A stretch of DNA of 64,000 nt from Candidatus Poribacteria bacterium (GCA_022827625.1 JAJEIE010000038.1:62001-126000); one strand, 5' to 3'. Shown: positions 1 to 9,822, counted from the first letter of the stretch. The notes: a model not told the origin generated them from the sequence alone. Numbers and translations: made by a program.

Positions 1-1
1 C

Positions 2-2590
2 TACAACTGCTTTGTCCCGCCGGTGATTCAACGAAATATTCTGGAGAACCCAGGCTGGTACACACAATATACACCCTATCAAGCCGAAATCTCGCAGGGA
101 CGTTTGGAAGCACTTCTCAACTTCCAAACAATGGTTATTGACTTAACGGGGTTACCCGTTGCGAATGCTTCGCTTTTAGACGAAGGAACAGCCGCCGCCG
201 AGGCGATGGGGATGTGCCTCACTCCTACGATACCCAAAGCATATCGCGATTTTTTTGTCTCCAAGACCTGTCACCCACAAACGATCGCCGTCCTACAAAC
301 ACGTGCCGAACCGCTCGGTATCCGATTAGTCGTCGGTGACCATCAGTCAACAAATTTTACGATGCCAATCTTGGGGGCTATCGTGCAATACCCTGCGACT
401 GATGGAACGATTCACGATTATAGCAAGTTCGCTGAACAGGTACACGCCGCGGGTGGTCTATTCATTACGGCAACAGATCTGCTGGCACTGACGCTTTTAC
501 GTCCACCTGGCGAGTTTGGTGCAGACATCGCTATCGGTAGCACGCAACGTTTTGGGGTGCCGCTCGGTTATGGTGGCCCGCACGCAGCCTTCCTCGCCAC
601 CCATGATGAACTTAAACGACAGATTCCGGGACGGATCGCCGGGGTCTCTCAAGATGCGATGGGCAAACCGGCTATCCGTTTAGCACTTCAAACACGGGAA
701 CAGCACATCCGACGTGAAAAAGCAACGAGTAACATCTGCACGGCACAAGTCCTACTCGCCGTTATGGCGGGGATGTACGCTGTCTATCATGGACCCGAAG
801 GACTTAAGCAGATCGCTACACGTGTGCACGCTCACACCTCTATGCTACGTGCTGGACTTGAAGAACTTGGCTATACCACTGGAGATTTGTCGTGTTTTGA
901 TACCGTTTCTGTTACCGTCCCGGCAGAAAAAACAGATGATTTCTTAACTTCTGCCCGTAGTAAACAGATAAACCTTCGCGCAATTGATACGACACATATC
1001 GGTATCTCCTTAGATGAAACAACAACAACAGCAGATGTTGACGAGCTTCTTGAAATATTTGGTGCTAAGACCGGCTTAAAAACTTTGTCCACAAGTGGCA
1101 TTCCGTTAGATTTACAACGCGAAAGCCCCTATCTGACGCATCCAGTTTTCAATAGCTACCATTCTGAAACCGAGATGCTCCGCTACATCCACAGACTTCA
1201 AACCAAAGACCTCTCTCTTGTGAATGCGATGATCCCTCTGGGTTCCTGTACAATGAAACTTAACGCTACAGCGGAGATGATTCCAGTGACATGGCGCGAG
1301 TTCTGCGAACTTCATCCGTTTGCACCGCGCGAACAAGCGAAAGGGTACGATCGCCTCTTTTCGCAATTGGAAACGTGGTTAGCCGAGATAACAGGTTACA
1401 GCGGCATCTCATTGCAACCGAACGCCGGTTCGCAAGGTGAATATGCCGGATTGTTAGTGATTCGTAAATATCACCAGAGTCGGAATGAAGCACATCGCAA
1501 CGTCTGCTTAATCCCGACCTCTGCCCACGGCACAAACCCAGCAAGCGCAGTAATGGCGGGCATGCAAGTTGTGGTCGTGGCATGCGATTCGGAAGGAAAT
1601 ATTGATCTTGAAGATCTCCAAGCGAAAGCAGATATGCATCGTGAAAATCTCGCCGCCGCCATGATTACGTATCCATCAACGCACGGGGTTTTTGAAGAGA
1701 AGATTCGCAAGATTTGTGACATTGTTCATCGAGCAGGTGGACAGGTCTACATGGATGGTGCGAATCTGAATGCCCTCGTCGGGATTGGACAGCCTGCCGA
1801 TATCGGTGCGGATGTTTGTCACCTGAACTTGCACAAAACCTTCTGTATACCGCACGGTGGTGGTGGACCAGGGATGGGCCCGATTGGTGTCAAAGCACAT
1901 CTTACGGACTTCTTACCAACACACCCACTCGTTCGTGTCGGTGGTCCAGCAGGCATCGGAGCCGTATCTGCTGCACCGTGGGGAAGCCCTGGAATTCTGC
2001 CTATCTCTTGGGCATACATCGCTATGATGGGTGCAGATGGACTTAAATCGGCGACAGAAGTCGCGATCCTCAATGCCAATTACATAGCAAAACGGCTTGC
2101 AGGATACTATCCTGTGCTTTATACCGGGAATTCTGGCTTAGTCGCACACGAATGTATCATCGATCTGCGTGGCTTCAAAAAGAGTGCTGACATAGACGTA
2201 ACCGATGTCGCAAAGCGTCTGATGGACTATGGATTCCATGCGCCGACTGTCTCTTGGCCCGTGCTCGGCACAATGATGATTGAACCGACAGAAAGTGAAT
2301 CGAAAGCAGAATTGGATCGTTTTTGTGATGCGCTCATTTCAATACGCGAGGAGATAACAGAGATTGAAACCGGGGCAGCCGATCGGACAGATAATGTCCT
2401 GAAAAATGCGCCGCATACCGCAGAAATAGTCGTCCAGTCTGAGTGGGATCATCCGTATTCACGCGAAAAAGCGGCGTTTCCGAAGGTGTGGGTGCGTGAC
2501 GCTAAATTCTGGCCCCCCGTTGCCCGCATTAATGAAGTCTACGGGGATAGGAATCTTATGTGCGCCTGTCCACCATTGGATGAATATTAA
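2..2590 (+). CDS. gcvP: Glycine dehydrogenase (decarboxylating), P-protein (5' partial)
   Basis: This is the PLP-dependent P-protein of the glycine cleavage system. It decarboxylates glycine and passes the aminomethyl group to lipoyl-H protein. The reading frame is open from base 2 and already encodes the conserved [20 protein letters not shown] block, so the true start lies upstream of the window; the GTG at 23 is internal. About 862 residues are visible against the usual 950-960. The PLP lysine is in LHKTF (codon 1835-1837), followed by the glycine-rich GGGGPGMGP loop. Both halves of the long single-chain form are present: an N-terminal pseudo-half and a C-terminal half starting near LGSCTMKLN. 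The stop is followed by 60 bases and then an HTH gene, with no terminator seen. Confidence 0.95.
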   Translation, partial: YNCFVPPVIQRNILENPGWYTQYTPYQAEISQGRLEALLNFQTMVIDLTGLPVANASLLDEGTAAAEAMGMCLTPTIPKAYRDFFVSKTCHPQTIAVLQTRAEPLGIRLVVGDHQSTNFTMPILGAIVQYPATDGTIHDYSKFAEQVHAAGGLFITATDLLALTLLRPPGEFGADIAIGSTQRFGVPLGYGGPHAAFLATHDELKRQIPGRIAGVSQDAMGKPAIRLALQTREQHIRREKATSNICTAQVLLAVMAGMYAVYHGPEGLKQIATRVHAHTSMLRAGLEELGYTTGDLSCFDTVSVTVPAEKTDDFLTSARSKQINLRAIDTTHIGISLDETTTTADVDELLEIFGAKTGLKTLSTSGIPLDLQRESPYLTHPVFNSYHSETEMLRYIHRLQTKDLSLVNAMIPLGSCTMKLNATAEMIPVTWREFCELHPFAPREQAKGYDRLFSQLETWLAEITGYSGISLQPNAGSQGEYAGLLVIRKYHQSRNEAHRNVCLIPTSAHGTNPASAVMAGMQVVVVACDSEGNIDLEDLQAKADMHRENLAAAMITYPSTHGVFEEKIRKICDIVHRAGGQVYMDGANLNALVGIGQPADIGADVCHLNLHKTFCIPHGGGGPGMGPIGVKAHLTDFLPTHPLVRVGGPAGIGAVSAAPWGSPGILPISWAYIAMMGADGLKSATEVAILNANYIAKRLAGYYPVLYTGNSGLVAHECIIDLRGFKKSADIDVTDVAKRLMDYGFHAPTVSWPVLGTMMIEPTESESKAELDRFCDALISIREEITEIETGAADRTDNVLKNAPHTAEIVVQSEWDHPYSREKAAFPKVWVRDAKFWPPVARINEVYGDRNLMCACPPLDEY

Positions 2591-2650
2591 TAGGAGAATC
2601 CACAACGGCGATTGAAAATTGCCCTCAACTTAGCAGAAGGGAGATAAATT

Positions 2651-2986
2651 ATGACAAACCATACCGTAAGTTCAGGAAACGTTTTTAAGGATTTAGGGCT
2701 TCCCTCACCCGATGAAAGATTGGCAAAAGCAAAATTGGCATATAAGATCAATCACTTCATTGCTGAGCGGGGAATGACGCAAAAAGCGGCTGCTGGTTTT
2801 TTGGGAATCAGTCGATCCAAAATGACAGCGTTGAGAAACGGTAGGCTGAAGAGTTTTACCATTGATTTTCTATTTTCTCTGATGGAAAAATTGGAGCATC
2901 ATACTGAACACAGTACCCAAGATGGTAATACGCTACATTTGCGTAAGATTGGTCTGACTGAAGATACCTATACTGACAACCAATAA
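2651..2986 (+). CDS. HTH (XRE/HTH_37-type) antitoxin-like DNA-binding protein, no toxin partner
   Basis: This is a 111-residue protein with an AAGGGAGA ribosome-binding site 6 bases before its ATG. The N-terminal signature NVFKDLGLPSPDERLAKAKL and the helix-turn-helix GMTQKAAAGFLGISRSKMTAL match the XRE-like antitoxin family normally encoded beside a RelE/HigB-type toxin. No toxin-like gene is adjacent: gcvP lies upstream, and trkA starts 10 bases downstream. The last 30 or so residues (after EKLEHH) are polar and differ from the usual short hydrophobic ending, so the C-terminus may have diverged. It may be a free-standing regulator or the remnant of a toxin-antitoxin pair. Confidence 0.75.
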   Translation: MTNHTVSSGNVFKDLGLPSPDERLAKAKLAYKINHFIAERGMTQKAAAGFLGISRSKMTALRNGRLKSFTIDFLFSLMEKLEHHTEHSTQDGNTLHLRKIGLTEDTYTDNQ

Positions 2987-2996
2987 CGATAAAAAC

Positions 2997-4406
2997 ATGA
3001 AAGCCATAATTATAGGTGCAGGAGAGGTCGGATTTCATATCGCCAAACTCCTCACCGCCCAAGCGAACGATGTTGTGCTCATTGACGAATCCCAAGCCGC
3101 CTGCGACCGAGTGAATGAACAGTTGGACCTGCAAACACTACGCGGATCGGGAGCATCCCCACGTCTTCTAAAAACTGCCGGTATAGAGGATGCGAATCTA
3201 CTTATCGCCGTTACCAACAGCGATGAAATTAATATGCTCGCCTGTCAGATAGCAGATAGGTATAAGGTTAGCACGAAAATCGCACGCGTCTCAGATCCTG
3301 ACTATTTCTGCCCAGAAAGCGATCTAACCCCGAAGGACTTCGGCATTGATTTGCTGGTCAATCCGGAGCGGCTCTGCGTCGCTGAATTTGTCAGACTTTT
3401 ACAGGTCCCCGAAGCACGAGAGATTGTTGATTTTGAGGACGGAAGAGTCCAACTTGTCTCTTTTCGGATTAAACAGTCTAACCCATTGATTGATAAATCG
3501 CTCGCCGAATTAGACGCGAATGGTCTCCTTGACGATATCCGATTCGCTGCTATCAGCCGTCCAGGACGTTCTTCCAACAACGGACATCCCATAAATAACG
3601 GCAACCGACACATTATCATTCCGAGAGGTGCTGACGCTCTGCAACAGGGTGACGAAGTATTTGTCATCGGCAGTGCGATCGCAATCGAACAACTGCTGCG
3701 TATCAGTGGCATCACGTTCAACCAGCAACTGGACCGTGTTATAATTGTAGGTGCGAGTCCTATCGGTATCGAACTTGCGCGTGTCCTCGAAGAGAGAGAT
3801 ACTAACGTCAAACTGATCGAAGAGGACCAAACGAAAGCGGAGTTAGCCTCCCAAGCCTTAAGACGGACAACCGTTTTGCAAGGCAATTATCTTCAATTCA
3901 GACTCCTTGAAGAGGCAGGGGTAGAGGAAGTTAACGGGTTTATCTCGGTTACAGGCGACGACGAAGGCGATATTATGGCATGTATGACGGCAAAAGAGAA
4001 TGGTGCGCAGCGTGTGCTTGCGCTCGTTCAGCAGCCGCGCTACCTCCCATTGTTAGCACGTATTCCGAGACTCGATGGGGCAGTCAGCCGGCATCTGACG
4101 GTTGTCAGTAACATTCTGCGCCTTATTCGTCGCGGACATATCATTTCCGTGGCTTCACTTCACGGCATAGATGCCGAAGTCATTGAGATCGTTGCCGGTG
4201 TTAACTCGAAAATCGCGCATAAAGAGCTCGTCTCTTTCAAAACAAAATTCCCAGAAAATGCCTTTATCGGCGCGATCATCCGACGGGATAGACTTATCAC
4301 TCCAACTGGACAATCCGTCATCCAACCCACAGATCGCGTTATTGTCTTTAGCTTACCGGGGGCAATTCCGGTTGTCGAAGATCTCTTCGCAGAACGCAGA
4401 GACTAA
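2997..4406 (+). CDS. trkA: Trk potassium uptake regulator TrkA
   Basis: This is a cytoplasmic NAD(H)-binding gating subunit of the Trk K+ transporter, 469 residues, which is normal length. It has two tandem RCK_N/RCK_C units. The first Rossmann motif is GAGEVGFHIAKLL at the N-terminus with the conserved acidic LIDE, followed by LRGSGASPRLLKTAGIEDA. The second unit begins near residue 240 at IIVGASPIGIELARVLEERD. The gene starts 10 bases after the HTH gene stop and lies directly upstream of trkH. The two trk genes are separated by a heptamer-repeat element, so co-transcription through that element is likely but not proven. Confidence 0.95.
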   Translation: MKAIIIGAGEVGFHIAKLLTAQANDVVLIDESQAACDRVNEQLDLQTLRGSGASPRLLKTAGIEDANLLIAVTNSDEINMLACQIADRYKVSTKIARVSDPDYFCPESDLTPKDFGIDLLVNPERLCVAEFVRLLQVPEAREIVDFEDGRVQLVSFRIKQSNPLIDKSLAELDANGLLDDIRFAAISRPGRSSNNGHPINNGNRHIIIPRGADALQQGDEVFVIGSAIAIEQLLRISGITFNQQLDRVIIVGASPIGIELARVLEERDTNVKLIEEDQTKAELASQALRRTTVLQGNYLQFRLLEEAGVEEVNGFISVTGDDEGDIMACMTAKENGAQRVLALVQQPRYLPLLARIPRLDGAVSRHLTVVSNILRLIRRGHIISVASLHGIDAEVIEIVAGVNSKIAHKELVSFKTKFPENAFIGAIIRRDRLITPTGQSVIQPTDRVIVFSLPGAIPVVEDLFAERRD

Positions 4407-4407
4407 A

Positions 4408-4549
4408 TAGTTGTCAGTTCTCAGTTGTAGGTTATCGGTAAAGAGGTGCTTCTGTAACAATCTACCCCAGTTTGAATTATGCCAAGATGCTGTGAATTGA
4501 TACATCAAGACTCCTTAACTGACAACTGACAACCGATAACTGATAACTA
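4408..4549. repeat. MITE-like element with inverted heptamer arrays (trkA-trkH)
   Basis: This repeat fills almost the whole trkA-trkH spacer. The left end reads as successive heptamers TAGTTGT, CAGTTCT, CAGTTGT, AGGTTAT, then CGGTAAAG. The right end on the opposite strand reads TAGTTAT, CAGTTAT, CGGTTGT, CAGTTGT, then CAGTTAAG. The core contains GTAACAATCT (4454-4463) and aligns with the core of the element at 23152-23278. No protein is encoded. Confidence 0.75.
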
Positions 4550-4554
4550 CTAAA

Positions 4555-6063
4555 ATGAGCCTTAAATTAATTTTTTACACTCTCGGTAATTTGCTTATCT
4601 GTCTGGCAGGGACGATGCTGTTTCCGTTAGTGGTCGGCATCTACTATCATACAACAGTAGATGAAGTGATACGTACCGATTTAGGAGCGTTTGTCACCTC
4701 ACTAACAATCACTCTCATCGCCGGTCTGATCCTCCGTTTGAGTTTCCGCGCACGACACGAAGAACTCGGCATACGCGAAGGTTTTGCTGTCGTGGCTATG
4801 GGCTGGGTAACAGTTGCGCTTTTTGGTTCGCTGCCGTATCTGCTGGCAGGCGTGTTTCATATCGCGGGCCGCTCACCATGGATAGCGTTCTCCTTTTGCT
4901 ATTTTGAATCCATGGCGGGGTTTTCAACAACCGGTGCGACTGTCCTGACCGAGATTGAATCCCTCTCTCACGCAATGCTCTTCTGGCGGAGTTTCTCACA
5001 CTGGCTCGGTGGAATGGGAATCGTTGTTCTCGCTGTTGCGATTCTTCCGCTGCTCGGTATTGGTGGTATGCAGCTTTTCCGCGCTGAAGCACCGGGACCC
5101 GAAACCGATCGACTCACGCCTCGCATCACGCAGACTGCCAAACTCCTCTGGGGGGTTTATCTGCTGCTCTCTTTTCTTGAAACAGCACTCTTGATGTTCG
5201 GAGGAATGTCGCTATTTGACGCGCTCTGCCATACCTTTGGGACTATGGCGACCGGCGGGTTCTCAACAAAAAACGCCAGTATCGGTCATTATGATAGTGT
5301 TTATGTTGATATGGTTATTAGTTTCTTTATGTTCCTCGCCGGCACGAATTTCGCGCTTCACTATCGGGTACTCCGCGGTGATTTTAAAGCCTATTTCCGA
5401 GACACAGAATTCAAGTTCTATTGTATCGTTATTGCTGTAAGTATCACCTTAATTTCGTGGAACACCATCAGATTCCAAGTAAATGGCGACATACCTTACG
5501 ACTCGATGTGGACCTCACTCCGTTACGCTACGTTTCAGGTCATGGCAATCATCACAACGACCGGTTACGGCACTGCTGATTACGAACAGTGGCCTGCACT
5601 CTCTCAATTCATCTTAGTAACGCTCATGTTCTACGGAGGCTGTGCAGGCTCTACAGGCGGCGGTATGAAACAGGTTCGATTCCTCCTTCTCATCAAACAG
5701 AGTGGTGCTGAAATCAAACGTCTCATTTTTCCCCATGCTGTGCTGCCTATTCGTGTGAACGACCGAGTTGTTCCGCCCGAAGTGATGACGAACGTTCTCG
5801 GCTTCTTTTTCTTTTTCATCGGAATTTTTGCGATTGTAACTTGCATTATGACGACTTTAGGACTCGACCTTGTCAGTGCTGCAGGGGCGACAATTGCGAC
5901 AATGGGCAATATCGGTCCGGGACTGGGTAGCGTAGGTCCGGCTGACAACTACGCACACATCCACACCACCGGAAAATACGTCTTATCCTTCTGTATGTTA
6001 CTGGGACGCTTGGAACTTTATACCGTGCTAATCCTCTTTTCACCGAATTTTTGGAGAAGGTAA
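4555..6063 (+). CDS. trkH: Trk-type K+ transporter membrane subunit TrkH
   Basis: This is an integral membrane K+ translocating subunit that partners with TrkA, 502 residues. Hydrophobic segments run through the protein, with the four pore-loop motifs of the SKT superfamily visible: FSTTGATVL, MATGGFSTKN, TTTGYGTAD and ATMGNIGPGLG. The segment GCAGSTGGGMKQVR before the third hairpin is also family-typical. The ATG at 4555 follows the repeat element, and no good Shine-Dalgarno sequence is visible. The C-terminus (LGRLELYTVLILFSPNFWRR) is typical, and the stop lies 2 bases before the pdxH ATG, so the two are probably coupled. Confidence 0.95.
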   Translation: MSLKLIFYTLGNLLICLAGTMLFPLVVGIYYHTTVDEVIRTDLGAFVTSLTITLIAGLILRLSFRARHEELGIREGFAVVAMGWVTVALFGSLPYLLAGVFHIAGRSPWIAFSFCYFESMAGFSTTGATVLTEIESLSHAMLFWRSFSHWLGGMGIVVLAVAILPLLGIGGMQLFRAEAPGPETDRLTPRITQTAKLLWGVYLLLSFLETALLMFGGMSLFDALCHTFGTMATGGFSTKNASIGHYDSVYVDMVISFFMFLAGTNFALHYRVLRGDFKAYFRDTEFKFYCIVIAVSITLISWNTIRFQVNGDIPYDSMWTSLRYATFQVMAIITTTGYGTADYEQWPALSQFILVTLMFYGGCAGSTGGGMKQVRFLLLIKQSGAEIKRLIFPHAVLPIRVNDRVVPPEVMTNVLGFFFFFIGIFAIVTCIMTTLGLDLVSAAGATIATMGNIGPGLGSVGPADNYAHIHTTGKYVLSFCMLLGRLELYTVLILFSPNFWRR

Positions 6064-6065
6064 CT

Positions 6066-6710
6066 ATGAACACAGATAAACTCCGTAGAGAATACAAAGC
6101 ACATAATGGAAACCTGCTTGAACAGAACGCTTCATCCGATCCGTTTGAACAGTTTGAAAAATGGTTTGCAGATGCGATTGATGCCAAACTCGACCTACCC
6201 GATGCGATGACGTTGGCGACTGCGACACCGCAAGGTGTCCCCTCTGCCCGAATGGTCGTCCTCAGAGGCTTTGACGCGAAAGGTTTCTGTTTTTACACCG
6301 ACTATGACAGTCAAAAAGGGAAGGAACTCGCTGAGAATCCAAACGCTGCTTTGGTGTTCTATTGGCGGGAGCTCGATCGGCAGGTCCGAAGTACCGGCAT
6401 CGTGGAAAAGATGACACCTGAGGAATCAGATGCTTATTTCGCAAGCCGCCCGGTGAGCAGTCAACTTGCTGTGTGGACAGAACGCCAAAGTCTTATTATT
6501 TCGGGTCGTGAACATCTTATAGAGGGTTTCCAACAGGCAGAACAGACTTATCCACCTGATAAAATTCCGCGACCGCCGCATTGGGGCGGTTACCGACTCG
6601 CTCCGAATCTGTTTGAATTCTGGCAGGGGTGTCCGAGTCGTCTTCACGACCGGCTCTGTTATACGCTGCAACCCGATGGGACATGGGAGATGACGCGCCT
6701 ATCGCCATAA
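6066..6710 (+). CDS. pdxH: Pyridoxamine 5'-phosphate oxidase
   Basis: This is an FMN enzyme oxidising pyridoxine/pyridoxamine 5'-phosphate to PLP. It has 214 residues. The ATG at 6066 was chosen because GGAGAAGG sits 5-12 bases upstream, inside the trkH end; an in-frame TTG at 6051 would also be possible. Family motifs include RMVVLRGFDAKGFCFYTDY, SQKGKEL, FYWRELDRQVR, PHWGGYRL, the FMN/substrate region EFWQGCPSRLHDR, and the terminal RLSP. PLP is the cofactor of gcvP and bioB-pathway enzymes, but no specific operon logic links it to Trk. A strong terminator follows immediately. Confidence 0.95.
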   Translation: MNTDKLRREYKAHNGNLLEQNASSDPFEQFEKWFADAIDAKLDLPDAMTLATATPQGVPSARMVVLRGFDAKGFCFYTDYDSQKGKELAENPNAALVFYWRELDRQVRSTGIVEKMTPEESDAYFASRPVSSQLAVWTERQSLIISGREHLIEGFQQAEQTYPPDKIPRPPHWGGYRLAPNLFEFWQGCPSRLHDRLCYTLQPDGTWEMTRLSP

Positions 6711-6715
6711 ATCTG

Positions 6716-6780
6716 AAAAGCCGATAGCAAAACAAAATCGTCTTAAGAAATTTGTTTTGTCATCGGCTTTTATTTTTTTT
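6716..6780 (+). terminator. Intrinsic terminator after pdxH
   Basis: Perfect nested stems AAAAGCCGAT/ATCGGCTTTT (6716-6725, 6762-6771) and AAAACAAA/TTTGTTTT (6729-6736, 6751-6758) surround a 14-base loop. They are followed by ATTTTTTTT on the RNA-like strand. This ends the trk-pdxH unit and isolates the complex I operon. Confidence 0.9.
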
Positions 6781-6789
6781 GAAAAAAAC

Positions 6790-6818
6790 TTGACAATGTT
6801 TTGGAAATATGTCAAACT
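6790..6818 (+). promoter_or_regulatory. Probable nuo operon promoter
   Basis: A consensus -35 TTGACA (6790-6795) is followed 17 bases later by a weak -10-like CAAACT (6813-6818), with TATTAA slightly further on. TTGACA also forms an inverted repeat with TGTCAA at 6810-6815. It is the only promoter-like match between the pdxH terminator and nuoA. The -10 assignment is uncertain. Confidence 0.45.
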
Positions 6819-6862
6819 ATTAAGCGTATGAAAAAAATCTGTTTGCGAGTCTGAATTAAGTT

Positions 6863-6876
6863 TTCGCTTCGGCGAA
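6863..6876 (+). other. cUUCGg tetraloop hairpin in nuoA leader
   Basis: TTCGC and GCGAA enclose TTCG, giving a five-base-pair stem closed by a C(UUCG)G tetraloop, an exceptionally stable RNA hairpin type. It lies in the presumed 5' leader about 40 bases before the nuoA ATG. Its function is unknown; it could stabilise the 5' end of the operon mRNA. Confidence 0.45.
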
Positions 6877-6914
6877 GTTTTTAAGATGTGTGAGGACAAA
6901 ATAGATTAGAAACA

Positions 6915-7283
6915 ATGCTAATAGATTATCTTCCGATCTTATTGTTAGGGCTATTCGCAGTTCTCTTTGCGGCGGTTAACCTTGCCCTGACGCATATTCT
7001 TGGTCCTAAACGCCCAACCCCCGTCAAACTCTCAGTGTACGAATCCGGTGTCCGCCCAGTTGGCGACGCGCGGCAACGGTTTACGATTCGGTTCGATCTC
7101 ATCGCGATGCTCTTTATCATCTTTGATATTGAAGTGGTGTTCCTCTACCCTTGGGCATTGGTCTTCAAGAAATTCTCTGAAACAAGTGGTTTGTTCATTT
7201 TAATTGAAATGCTGGTGTTTATCGGTATTCTTCTTCTCGGCTATATCTATGCTTGGAAGAAAGGAGGCTTAACATGGGATTAG
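6915..7283 (+). CDS. nuoA: NADH-quinone oxidoreductase subunit A
   Basis: This is a small membrane subunit of complex I (NDH-1), 122 residues with three hydrophobic helices. The conserved segment [19 protein letters not shown] and the acidic [12 protein letters not shown] motif are clear NuoA/NdhC hallmarks. It is the first gene of the nuo cluster. Its last codons overlap the nuoB start by 10 bases. The Shine-Dalgarno region is weak, with GAGGA about 20 bases upstream. Confidence 0.95.
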   Translation: MLIDYLPILLLGLFAVLFAAVNLALTHILGPKRPTPVKLSVYESGVRPVGDARQRFTIRFDLIAMLFIIFDIEVVFLYPWALVFKKFSETSGLFILIEMLVFIGILLLGYIYAWKKGGLTWD

Positions 7284-7774
7284 ACTTTGGACCAGATACC
7301 GGAACGGATGGTAACATCATCACAACGACGATTGATAAGGTCGTCAATTGGGGACGAAAGAACTCCCTATGGCCGATGCCGTTCGGTACGGCTTGCTGTG
7401 CAATTGAGATGATGGCGACTTTGGCTTCCAAATACGACCTTTCTCGATTTGGTTCCGAGGCAATCCGTTTTTCCCCGCGCCAATCCGACCTTCTCATTGT
7501 CTCCGGCAGAATTTCCATCAAAATGATGCCGGTCTTGAAACGTATTTACGACCAGATGCCCGACCCGAAGTGGGTCATCTCAATGGGAGCATGCGCTTCC
7601 TGCGGTGGTGTGTTTGACACCTATACCCTTATCCAAGGTGTTGACCAGTTCATTCCTGTGGATGTCTATATTCCCGGATGCCCACCACGTCCCGAAGATC
7701 TCATTGATGCGGTGCTACAGGTACAGCAAAAGATTGATAGTGGTGCCTTACCTAAAGGTGTTTCTCCCTATTAA
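7274..7774 (+). CDS. nuoB: NADH-quinone oxidoreductase subunit B
   Basis: This peripheral-arm subunit carries iron-sulfur cluster N2, which passes electrons to quinone. It has 166 residues. The N2 ligands are visible: the adjacent cysteines in [10 protein letters not shown], the cysteine in MGACASCGG and the one in PGCPPRPE. The start at 7274 is supported by AAAGGAGG seven bases upstream and by homology beginning at MGLDFGP; an upstream in-frame ATG at 7253 lies inside nuoA and is not preferred. After its stop a structured leader element separates it from nuoC. Confidence 0.95.
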   Translation: MGLDFGPDTGTDGNIITTTIDKVVNWGRKNSLWPMPFGTACCAIEMMATLASKYDLSRFGSEAIRFSPRQSDLLIVSGRISIKMMPVLKRIYDQMPDPKWVISMGACASCGGVFDTYTLIQGVDQFIPVDVYIPGCPPRPEDLIDAVLQVQQKIDSGALPKGVSPY

Positions 7775-7780
7775 ATCCGA

Positions 7781-7910
7781 GCTGCCCTTTCGTTGTCAGG
7801 GCAGTATTCTAATCGTTAACAAACCTTTTCTAACCTAAAACTGGTTTCTTAACAATTTTAGATCGGGGTGGACAACGGACACCCCGCTCAGATGTAATCG
7901 CTAAAAAATT
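7781..7910 (+). promoter_or_regulatory. Two-hairpin leader element ending at the nuoC start codon (copy A)
   Basis: The nuoB-nuoC spacer contains hairpin 1, CTGCCCT/AGGGCAG (7782-7788, 7798-7804), with loop TTCGTTGTC. Hairpin 2 is CGGGGTG/CACCCCG (7864-7870, 7880-7886) with loop GACAACGGA. The two loops are complementary at 8 of 9 positions. Each hairpin is followed by a related tract (CAGTATTCTAATCGTTAAC and CAGATGTAATCGCTAAAA), and the second runs directly into the nuoC ATG without a Shine-Dalgarno sequence. A homologous copy precedes nuoK. Confidence 0.75.
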
Positions 7911-8459
7911 ATGAATGAAGAGAAAGCAGTCGAAGAACAGTCGAAACCTCTTGTCCTTGAAAAGTTAGAGGCAGCTCACGCAGACGCGCTTTTAGCACAG
8001 GATGAAGTCCGCGGGACCGCTGTCGTTGTTGTGCGGAAAGAACGCGCCTACGCCGTTCTGGAATATCTGAAAACAGATCCCGAACTCGCCTATACCTATC
8101 TTGTCGATGTCACAGCAGTAGACAATTCGCGGATGGAATCGGAGTTAATGCAGTTCGACTATGCAAGATTCATGGTCGTCTATCAACTCTATTCCTATCA
8201 AGGGCAGTGCCGCGTTCGGGTCAAAGTCCCTGTGCATGAAAACGACTTGAGCATCCCATCTGCTACAGGCTTGTGGCGAGCCGCAAACTGGTTGGAACGT
8301 GAAACTTATGATATGTTCGGTATCCATTTTGAGGGGCACCCCGATCTCCGTCGGATCTTAATGCCAGACGACTTTGAGGGGTACCCACTCCGTAAGGACT
8401 ACCCACTCCGAGGGCGCGGTGAGCGCGAACGGTTCAATTTTGACAAGCAGAATGTGTGA
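7911..8459 (+). CDS. nuoC: NADH-quinone oxidoreductase subunit C
   Basis: This is a peripheral-arm 30-kDa-type subunit of complex I, 182 residues. The signature [20 protein letters not shown], then [15 protein letters not shown], is diagnostic. It is a stand-alone NuoC, not fused to NuoD. No Shine-Dalgarno sequence is visible because the leader element runs up to the ATG. A MITE-like repeat separates it from nuoD. Confidence 0.95.
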   Translation: MNEEKAVEEQSKPLVLEKLEAAHADALLAQDEVRGTAVVVVRKERAYAVLEYLKTDPELAYTYLVDVTAVDNSRMESELMQFDYARFMVVYQLYSYQGQCRVRVKVPVHENDLSIPSATGLWRAANWLERETYDMFGIHFEGHPDLRRILMPDDFEGYPLRKDYPLRGRGERERFNFDKQNV

Positions 8460-8461
8460 AC

Positions 8462-8599
8462 AGGCTGTCAGCAGTCGGGTCGGTTTGCTACGCAAACCTT
8501 TCAGCATACAGTTAACAGACGGTTCTCGGCATATAAAATCTTCGCAATTACGACAGATCCCTTAACCGATAGCCGATGGTTTCCGATAGCCAATAACCA
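8462..8599. repeat. MITE-like element with inverted heptamer arrays (nuoC-nuoD)
   Basis: The left end reads AGGCTGT, CAGCAGT, then CGGGTCGGTTTG. The right end on the opposite strand reads TGGTTAT, TGGCTAT and degenerate units, ending CGGCTAT, CGGTTAAG. Near the left end lies a perfect stem GGTTTGC-TAC-GCAAACC. It has the same architecture as the elements at 4408, 21596 and 23152. Confidence 0.65.
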
Positions 8600-8617
8600 A
8601 CATAAAAGGAGCATTTT

Positions 8618-9814
8618 ATGCAAAGTGGGTTGGAACGCGCGACAGGCGAGAAGATGGTTCTCAACTTCGGTCCGCAACATCCTGCAACGCACGGCACCCT
8701 TCGCATCGTGTTAGAACTCGACGGCGAATCCATTTTAAAGGCAACGCCGCACGCCGGTTACCTTCACACAGGATTTGAGAAACTCGGTGAACACTTGGAT
8801 TACAACCAATACATCGTTGTAACGGATAGAATGAACTATCTTTCACCGCTGTCGAACAATTTCGGGTATGTGCTTGCAGTCGAGCAATTGCTCGGTATTG
8901 AGGTGCCGAAAAGGTGCCAATACATCCGTCTTTTGATGGCTGAACTCTCAAGGGTGGCTGATCATCTGCTCTGGCTGGGAACGGCAGCATTGGATTTAGG
9001 GGCATTTTCAGTATTCCTCTACAGTTTCCGTGAACGTGAAAAATTGTACAGTATCTTTGAAAAAACGACAGGCGCGCGGTTGACAACCAGTTACACACGT
9101 GTCGGCGGGGTCCTCCGAGATCTCTATCAAGGCTGCGAAGCAGATGTCCGGCAATTCATTACCGACTTCCCGAAGGCACTGCGGGAGACGCACACCCTGC
9201 TCACCCGGAATCGTATCTGGATGGATCGCACGAAAGGCGTTGGTCCTATTTCAGGTGAAGACGCGATTAACTACGGTTTGACGGGTCCCTGTCTCCGGGC
9301 AACCGGCGTTGCGCACGACCTTCGCAAGGCTGAACCCTACTCGAGTTACGATGAAGTGACGTTTGATGTGCCCGTTGGAACCAACGGTGATGCCTATGAC
9401 CGTTACCTCGTGCGCATGGAAGAAATGATTCAGAGTTGCGGTATCATTGCCCAAGTCCTTGATAACATGCCTGATGGACCGGTCAACTCCGAAAATAACA
9501 AGGTTATGCTCCCGAACAAAGAGGATGCTTACGGGCATATTGAGGGCTTAATCCATCATTTCAAAGTTATTATGGATGGACACGGCGTGGAGGTCCCAAA
9601 AGGCGATCACTACTGTGCAACTGAATCCCCGAACGGAGAACTCGGATTTTATATCGTCAGCGACGGGAGCGGAACGGGTTACCGCATCCGTATCCGTCCG
9701 CCGAGTTTCTTGAACTTCCAAGCACTACCGCACATGTTGGAGGGTGGCATGGTCTCTGATACTGTGGCTGTGTTAGGAAGTCTCAACGTTATTGCCGGAG
9801 AGTTAGATCGCTAA
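8618..9814 (+). CDS. nuoD: NADH-quinone oxidoreductase subunit D
   Basis: This is the 49-kDa-type quinone-site subunit of complex I, 398 residues, starting at an ATG preceded by AAAAGGAG. Early motifs FGPQHPATHGTLR and PHAGYLHTGFEK contain the conserved quinone-site histidine. The C-terminus GGMVSDTVAVLGSLNVIAGE followed by LDR is the family ending. Downstream the nuo order is interrupted by three small genes before nuoE. Confidence 0.96.
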   Translation: MQSGLERATGEKMVLNFGPQHPATHGTLRIVLELDGESILKATPHAGYLHTGFEKLGEHLDYNQYIVVTDRMNYLSPLSNNFGYVLAVEQLLGIEVPKRCQYIRLLMAELSRVADHLLWLGTAALDLGAFSVFLYSFREREKLYSIFEKTTGARLTTSYTRVGGVLRDLYQGCEADVRQFITDFPKALRETHTLLTRNRIWMDRTKGVGPISGEDAINYGLTGPCLRATGVAHDLRKAEPYSSYDEVTFDVPVGTNGDAYDRYLVRMEEMIQSCGIIAQVLDNMPDGPVNSENNKVMLPNKEDAYGHIEGLIHHFKVIMDGHGVEVPKGDHYCATESPNGELGFYIVSDGSGTGYRIRIRPPSFLNFQALPHMLEGGMVSDTVAVLGSLNVIAGELDR

Positions 9815-9822
9815 ATCCAAAG

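Noticed and set aside
23-25. GTG as the start of gcvP
   Set aside because: The frame is open to base 2 and codes for conserved P-protein residues upstream; the gene is cut by the window edge.
3302-3886. 194-residue reverse-strand reading frame inside trkA
   Set aside because: It lies wholly within trkA on the opposite strand, has no recognisable motif and low-complexity serine/arginine content.
7864-7886. Intrinsic terminator between nuoB and nuoC
   Set aside because: The GC stem is followed by CTCAGATGTAATCG, not a U-run, and the nuo operon continues; the homologous copy covaries instead.
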